From assembly GCF_000142805.1 (NCBI RefSeq), contig NC_013082.1, forward strand, positions 620,001 through 684,000: DNA of 64,000 nt, given 5' to 3'. Below are positions 63,255-64,000 of this stretch, in pieces. The notes below the pieces were generated by a model. That model was not told the origin of the DNA and did no database searches. It worked only from the letters and a program-made list of their open reading frames with translations. The stretch is from Lachancea thermotolerans CBS 6340 (Eukaryota; Ascomycota; Saccharomycetes; Saccharomycetales; Saccharomycetaceae). Both the position numbers and the translations under genes were made by a program. The stretch's first letter is position 1; each line of letters begins with the position of its first letter.

Positions 63255-64000
63255 AGACGCGGACTTCGCTCTCTTTGTGTAATGTGCGCATGCGGATAGC
63301 CTAGGTGGTGGCCCTGAGAACTGTCACGCTGAACAAGTCTCAATGGAGGACGCAATGTTGCAGAAAATGCATAGTTGGGAGCTCTTGCCACAACCTAAGT
63401 CCTTCTCCTTGGATCTTCATTTTAATTGTTGGATTGCTTATACAAAAAGCACAAATTATTGGATGAACACGGCCCTCCAGATCGTGCCTTAAGTTTTTGG
63501 TTAGCCAATTGCCCTATACGGAGGCAAGAACAAGTCTGTCCAGAAACAAGCTTTCTTATTCTGGGCCTAGTGCAAATCCTTCTTACCTCGGTTTCTAGGC
63601 CTTTCGAAAGCCTACAATATATGGCGCGTAAGGTGGTTGAAGCTTCAGCGGGTGATATGATAGCTCCTTTTTAAGCACCTACCAGCGGCACTACATTTCA
63701 TCAGTGTTAAAATCACGATTCCCAACATTTGTGAACCGGCGGACCTAAGTGCGGTTTGTACAGCACTCGAGCGAGTACCCTTGACTTTGTGATGTTAATG
63801 CGCTCAAGTGTTGTTCTAGCTGAGTGTTCTCGTTTGATTCCTCCACTCTGCCAGCGTCCATTTATACCAGGATCACCTGAAGATTGTTAGAGCTCTTGAG
63901 AGCAAGTGATCCCTCTGGTGGAATAGTTGTGCTCGGTCCAAAATCGTGGGCACCACTTTCAAGAAACACCAAGAAGCATTGCTTTAGCGTTCCTTTTATG

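Larger units (their letters stand above)
62370..64000. other. Right-end region with no recognisable gene
   Basis: 1.6 kb upstream of TCP1. The open frames are 60-90 codons and none is recognisable. S. cerevisiae has GCD6 next to TCP1 at the equivalent place, and no part of it is here. A GTTT microsatellite and a 16-bp palindrome occur. No tRNA boxes and no centromere-like CDE arrangement were found. Confidence 0.5.

Overview
The window looks like a nuclear chromosome segment of a budding yeast in Saccharomycetaceae that did not go through the whole-genome duplication. Its GC content, its compact gene spacing and the near absence of introns fit Lachancea best, but I could not test the species. 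The strongest evidence is gene order. From 1 to about 22.9 kb, orthologues of genes that lie in two separate S. cerevisiae regions (YHR059-YHR065 and YDR305-YDR311) alternate along one chromosome. From about 23.2 to 52.7 kb the same happens with YJR083-YJR093 and YPR035-YPR041. From 54.3 to 62.4 kb there is a YDR212-YDR214 block. Gene names below are orthologue calls made by reading the translated proteins and checking that neighbours agree.

Layout. 0-23 kb: end of RRP3, TFB1, SSZ1, PAN5, SUM1, RPP1, an unrecognised 218-aa gene, a single GIC1/GIC2 gene, VMA22, MED21 (SRB7), PMT7, an unrecognised 586-aa membrane protein, tRNA-Val(CAC), a YDR306C-type F-box gene, HNT2 (one intron) and FYV4. 23-53 kb: FIP1, BUD4, tRNA-Leu(UAG) with an intron, JSN1, GRR1, BIR1, TIF5, EMC2, TIP41, ERV2, STE18, TMH11, CSN12, an ACF4-like gene, VMA13 and GLN1. 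54-64 kb: a CECR5-type HAD phosphatase with a long N-terminal extension, AHA1, a single UPC2/ECM22 regulator and TCP1, then 1.6 kb with no gene I can recognise.

Most genes are housekeeping: transcription (TFB1, MED21, SUM1, UPC2), RNA processing (RRP3, RPP1, FIP1), translation and folding (SSZ1, TIF5, TCP1, AHA1), V-ATPase (VMA13 and its assembly factor VMA22), polarity and cytokinesis (GIC, BUD4), mating (STE18), nutrient signalling (GRR1, TIP41, GLN1) and chromosome segregation (BIR1). There is no operon logic. Several pairs share short divergent promoters (VMA22/MED21, TIP41/ERV2, CSN12/ACF4-like), and several are convergent with very short gaps.

I found no mobile element, CRISPR array or gene-cluster system. 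The observations most worth following are: the GLN1/HAD intergenic region, which has seven CACGTG boxes in 270 bp, five of them between two perfect 24-bp inverted repeats; four AT-hooks in the BIR1 orthologue; the two unrecognised genes; the extended HAD protein; paired TCGTTTAG sites upstream of UPC2; a substituted catalytic loop in PMT7; and an unusual CaaX box in STE18.
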